Shown piece by piece: positions 60,872 to 64,000 of a DNA stretch of 64,000 nt (the stretch's first letter is position 1; each line of letters opens with the position of its first letter). The stretch spans positions 496,001 to 560,000 of the forward strand of contig JAXMCK010000006.1 of assembly GCA_046349395.1 (NCBI GenBank). Direction: 5' to 3'. A program made the translations under genes and the position numbers. The notes below the pieces were generated by a model that saw only the letters and a list, made by a program, of their open reading frames with translations, made no database searches and had not been told where the DNA came from. This DNA comes from JAXMCK01 sp046349395. GTDB taxonomy: Bacteria; Pseudomonadota; Alphaproteobacteria; Geminicoccales; Geminicoccaceae.

Positions 60872-61908
60872 CGGCGGCCTCGCTCGACCTCGACGGCGTC
60901 TCGCGCCGCTACGGCGAGGTCGAGGCGCTTGCGCCGGTCCACCTGGCGGTGCCATCGGGCTCCTATGCCGTCATCCTGGGGCCGTCGGGCTCGGGCAAGA
61001 CGACCCTGCTCTCGGTGCTGGGCGGGTTCGTGGCGCCGACGGCCGGGCGGGTGCGCATCGGCGGCGCCGATGTCACAGCACTGCCGCCGGCGAAGCGGCC
61101 GACGATCACCGTCTTCCAGGACTACGCCCTGTTCCCGCACCTGAAGGTCGCCACCAATGTCGGCTTCGGCCTGCGCATGCGCGGCGTCGCGGCCGGCGAG
61201 CGGCGCCGGCGCGAGGGCGAGGCGCTGCGACTGGTCGGCCTCGACGGCATGGGCGAGCGGGCGATCCAGGCCCTCTCGGGCGGGCAGCGGCAGCGGGTGG
61301 CGCTGGCCCGCGCCCTCGTTCTGGAACCGTCGGTGCTGCTGCTCGACGAGCCGCTGGGTGCCCTCGACCAGGAACTGCGCCGGCAGATGCAGATCGAGCT
61401 GAAGACGATCCAGCGCCGGGTCGCCGCGACCTTCGTCCACGTCACCCACGACCAGGAGGAGGCACTGGCCCTGGCCGATCTCCTCGTCGTCATGCGGGCC
61501 GGACGCATCGAGGACCAGGGGCCGCCGGACCGGGTCTATCTGCGACCGGCGACCCGCTTCGTCGCCACCTTCCTAGGCGACGGCAATCTCATCGAAGGAA
61601 CGGCAGCGGGCAGGTCGGTCGACACGGTCTTCGGTCGCGTCGGCATCGCAGCACCGGATGGGCCGGCGACGCTGCTGGTCCGGCCGGAGCACTTCCACGC
61701 CACAGCGGACGAGCCGACCTGGACGTTGGGCAAAGGCTCGGTGGCTTCAGCGGCGTTCCTCGGCAGCCACTGGCGCTGCCTCGTCCAGTCCGAAACTGCC
61801 GAGATGCAGCTCGTCGTCCACCTGCCGCCCTATCCGGCACCGGCGGTCGGCAGCCGGATCGACCTCGCAGTACCCCTGGCGGCCGTCGCCATCATTTCAG
61901 GCGGTTAG
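60868..61908 (+). CDS. polyamine-type ABC transporter ATPase, PotA-like
   Basis: 346 aa. Walker A GPSGSGKTT, Q-loop VFQDYALFPHL, signature LSGGQRQR, Walker B VLLLDEPLGALD, H-loop HVTHDQEEAL and a C-terminal TOBE domain (ATLLVRPEHFHA). All catalytic motifs are intact. Only distantly similar to the PotA-like protein at 15401-16489, so the two operons are not a recent duplication. Its end overlaps the convergent hydrolase gene by 4 bases. Confidence 0.9.
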   Translation: MTAASLDLDGVSRRYGEVEALAPVHLAVPSGSYAVILGPSGSGKTTLLSVLGGFVAPTAGRVRIGGADVTALPPAKRPTITVFQDYALFPHLKVATNVGFGLRMRGVAAGERRRREGEALRLVGLDGMGERAIQALSGGQRQRVALARALVLEPSVLLLDEPLGALDQELRRQMQIELKTIQRRVAATFVHVTHDQEEALALADLLVVMRAGRIEDQGPPDRVYLRPATRFVATFLGDGNLIEGTAAGRSVDTVFGRVGIAAPDGPATLLVRPEHFHATADEPTWTLGKGSVASAAFLGSHWRCLVQSETAEMQLVVHLPPYPAPAVGSRIDLAVPLAAVAIISGG

Positions 61909-62645
61909 GCGCCCTTCGCGCGCAGCCAGTCCGTGATGAGCCGGCGGTGACGCTCCCCGTCGTAACTCGGGAAGTGACCGCCATGGACGACACGTACGGG
62001 CAGGTCGAGGAGGCGGCGCATGCTGCGCAGATAGTCGGCGGCGTCGGAGTGGACGAGATCCTCGATCAGCGGGCCGTCATAGACGATGTCGCCCGAGAAC
62101 AGGATGCCGGTGGCATGCTCGAAAAGGGCGATGCCGCCCGGGCTGTGGCCCGGTGTGTGGACGACCTCGAGCCGCCGGTCGCCGAGATCCAGCACGTCGC
62201 CGTCCTCGATCAGCCGCGTCGCCGGTGCCGCCCGCACCCGATACTCGGTCGAGGCGTAGGGCTGCGGCGGCAGGGCTGTGAAGATCGCGTCCGTGACATA
62301 GTCCTCGATCAGCACGCTCGCCCGGGTGGGTGCCGCCATGTACTCTGCCTCGGCCGGGTGGATCAGGCGCTCCTCGAACTCGTGATGGGCGCCGATATGG
62401 TCGAAGTGGCTGTGGCTCGCGACGGCCAGCAGCGGCTTCTCGGTCAGGAGCGGGATGCGCTCGCGCAGCGGCACCACACCCATGCCGCTGTCGACCAGCA
62501 GGTCACGGTCGCGTCCGCGCAGGTGCCAGATGTTGCAGCGGTAGAACTCGACGATGTGCGGCTCGAAGATCCAGGTCACGCCGTCGTCGAGCCGCCGCGT
62601 CTCGTACCATTCCTCGGGTGCCGCCCGCCGCATCGCCGCGTCCAT
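61905..62645 (-). CDS. metallo-beta-lactamase-fold hydrolase
   Basis: 246 aa. The zinc motif HSHFDHIG (HxHxDH) and later ligands in HTPGHSPGG and VVHGGHFPSY are present, with D of FSGDIVYDG. Two metal sites are expected. Substrates cannot be predicted; members include glyoxalase II-like and quorum-quenching enzymes. It follows the helical-repeat gene by 18 bases on the same strand. Confidence 0.87.
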   Translation of the reverse strand: MDAAMRRAAPEEWYETRRLDDGVTWIFEPHIVEFYRCNIWHLRGRDRDLLVDSGMGVVPLRERIPLLTEKPLLAVASHSHFDHIGAHHEFEERLIHPAEAEYMAAPTRASVLIEDYVTDAIFTALPPQPYASTEYRVRAAPATRLIEDGDVLDLGDRRLEVVHTPGHSPGGIALFEHATGILFSGDIVYDGPLIEDLVHSDAADYLRSMRRLLDLPVRVVHGGHFPSYDGERHRRLITDWLRAKGA

Positions 62646-62663
62646 CCTCGACCGTTCCCCGGG

Positions 62664-64000
62664 TCACGGGATCTGCACCGCCGCCAGGTTCGCCTGCATG
62701 GTCTTCAGATAGTCGCCGAAGCTCGCCAGGGCGGCTGCATCGGCGGCGATCCCGGGCGGCGGAGCCGTGACGAGGGCCAGATGCGCCTGCTCCGCCGGCG
62801 AGGCAAGCCGGTCGCGGTACTGCTCCGCAAGTGCCGGGTCCGGACGTCCCTGCGCGGCGCGGGCGGCGGCCAACAGGATCACCTGCCGTCCCTGCTCGGG
62901 CGACAGCGGACCGGTGGGCGGGAGGGCGTTCACCGCTGCGGCGGCTTCGCGTTCCAGGCTCACCCAATCGCCGGACCGACCGGCCTCCATCGGGCGCGAC
63001 CCCGCAGGTGCCGGTGCGAGGCGATCCGCCAGATCGTCGTGACCATCGCGCCGGAGTCGCTGCGCCAGGGCCGCGACGGTACCCGGACGTCCGGGATCGT
63101 CGCGCAGCAGATCGGCGAAATGGGCATAGAGCGCAAAGGCGGCGATCGCCGGCACCTCGGGGATCGAGGTCCCTCGCACCGCGTCGGTCAAGGTCTGGCG
63201 GGAGCGGGCGGCGAGATCGTCACGGAGGGCTTCGCGCGTCGTCCGGGTCGACGCTTGGTCCCAGGTGGCGAGCGCCGCCTCGATCTCGCCGGTCGTCGCC
63301 TGGAGCTCGCCCAGGCGCTCCAGCATCGACGACTCCCAGGGATGGCCGCGCCAGGTGAGCCGCTGCTCCTTCAGGCGGCCGAGGGCGGCCGAGGGCTCGA
63401 GCCGACCGGCATCGAGCGCGATCGTGGTCTCGAGGAAGCGGGCCGCCACCGCCGCATCGAGCGCGTCGCCGCCCCGAACGCCCGCCAGAGCGCCCAGGGC
63501 CGCATCGGTCCGGCCCTCGCGCGCCAGCAGCTGGCCCTCGATGACCTTCATGCGTGCTGTCTCCAGTGGCGTCAGCTGCTCGCCGCGAACCTGGTCGAGG
63601 GCGGTCAGTCCCTGGTTCGTGGAACCCGTCTCCCAAGCCACCTGGGCCACGAGCGGCGCCAACCGCCGGCGCAGCGGAGCGGGGTAGGAGCGGAGCACGC
63701 CCGGTGCCCGCCCGAGCTGGGCGGCGGCATCGGCCCACCGCTCGCCGGCGGCCGCCAGAACGCCCCGCCAGAGGGCCACTTCCGGATCACCGTCGAAGGC
63801 GGATCGCCCGAGACGCGTCGCCGCCGATTCCCGACGGTCGAGGAGCACCTCCGCCGCCCCCAACAACGAATCGCGCACGTCCTGCACCGCCTGAGGTGCC
63901 GCGGATTTGTCGGCCGCCGAGATGCCCGCCAGCGTCGTCACCGCCTCGGGTGCCAGCGCGTCGGCCAGATAGAGGCGGCCGAGGTCGAGCAGCTTGCCGG
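62664..64000 (-). CDS. helical-repeat (TPR-like) protein, partial at its N-terminus
   Basis: At least 445 residues; the frame is open to the window edge, so the true start lies beyond 64000. The sequence is almost all alpha-helical with TPR-like pairs (LARLYLAD-type start seen as LDLGRLYLADALAPEAVTTLAGI; TALDQVRGEQLTPLETARMKVIEGQLLAREGRTDAALGALAGVRGGD; SMLERLGELQATTGEIEAALATWDQAS). No catalytic motif. Large repeat proteins of this sort occur beside flagellar motor genes in related bacteria, so an association with the flagellum is possible but unproven. Confidence 0.7.
   Translation of the reverse strand, partial: GKLLDLGRLYLADALAPEAVTTLAGISAADKSAAPQAVQDVRDSLLGAAEVLLDRRESAATRLGRSAFDGDPEVALWRGVLAAAGERWADAAAQLGRAPGVLRSYPAPLRRRLAPLVAQVAWETGSTNQGLTALDQVRGEQLTPLETARMKVIEGQLLAREGRTDAALGALAGVRGGDALDAAVAARFLETTIALDAGRLEPSAALGRLKEQRLTWRGHPWESSMLERLGELQATTGEIEAALATWDQASTRTTREALRDDLAARSRQTLTDAVRGTSIPEVPAIAAFALYAHFADLLRDDPGRPGTVAALAQRLRRDGHDDLADRLAPAPAGSRPMEAGRSGDWVSLEREAAAAVNALPPTGPLSPEQGRQVILLAAARAAQGRPDPALAEQYRDRLASPAEQAHLALVTAPPPGIAADAAALASFGDYLKTMQANLAAVQIP

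Noticed and set aside
1..64000. CRISPR arrays, phage genes, toxin-antitoxin pairs or known defence systems
   Set aside because: No regularly spaced repeats, integrase, phage structural genes or defence-nuclease motifs were seen; the only mobile genes are the three transposases.

Overview
The window is high-GC DNA, very probably from an alphaproteobacterium of the Rhodospirillales or a nearby group. The best evidence is the flagellar block: flgF-flgG-flgA-flgH on one strand and, divergently, fliL-fliM-DUF6468-motE-like, an arrangement typical of that lineage. Coding is dense. Many neighbouring genes overlap by 4 bases (ATGA/GTGA), and many secreted substrate-binding proteins carry twin-arginine signals. 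I saw no rRNA, tRNA or CRISPR array. The last gene runs off the right edge.

Layout. 1-4091 is a mobile-element zone: an intact IS256-family element with perfect 27-bp inverted repeats and 8-bp target duplications, then an IS110-family element. The leader of the IS110 element encodes a readable bridge RNA whose guides match both element ends and the flanking target. 4092-13583 is mixed: an exported M23-like protein with sevenfold C-terminal repeats, an XRE-cupin regulator / ketopantoate reductase / acyl-CoA ligase operon, DUF3291 and Nudix genes, a MarR-controlled Acg-type oxidoreductase operon, and a PhnB-type VOC protein. 13699-17676 is a polyamine-type ABC importer operon.

17802-37691 is mainly catabolic: alcohol dehydrogenase, amidase, DUF993, MaoC, GMC oxidoreductase, CoA-transferase, acyl-CoA dehydrogenase, SDR, sugar epimerase, TetR regulator, a ribose-type ABC importer, aldo/keto reductase, thioesterase and an orphan BMP-type binding protein. 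Four promoter-proximal palindromes with related half-sites (about 20.36, 26.53, 29.95 and 35.35 kb) suggest that scattered parts of this block are co-regulated. The 3' end of the GMC gene is duplicated as a displaced fragment about 0.96 kb away, with a small secreted-protein gene between the copies.

37830-64000: a CBS protein and exonuclease III, the flagellar genes, a dead IS5-family transposase, pdxA-pdxJ, a CecR/YbhGFSR-like efflux operon, an acetamidase, and an unusual pair consisting of a cyanophycin-synthetase-like ATP-grasp protein without a working Mur-ligase half and a tandem double cyanophycinase whose second domain has lost its serine. A second polyamine-type ABC operon, a metallo-beta-lactamase-fold hydrolase and a partial helical-repeat protein close the window. 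The strongest leads are the complete bridge RNA of the IS110 element, the CphA-like/double-CphB pair and the dispersed operator set.
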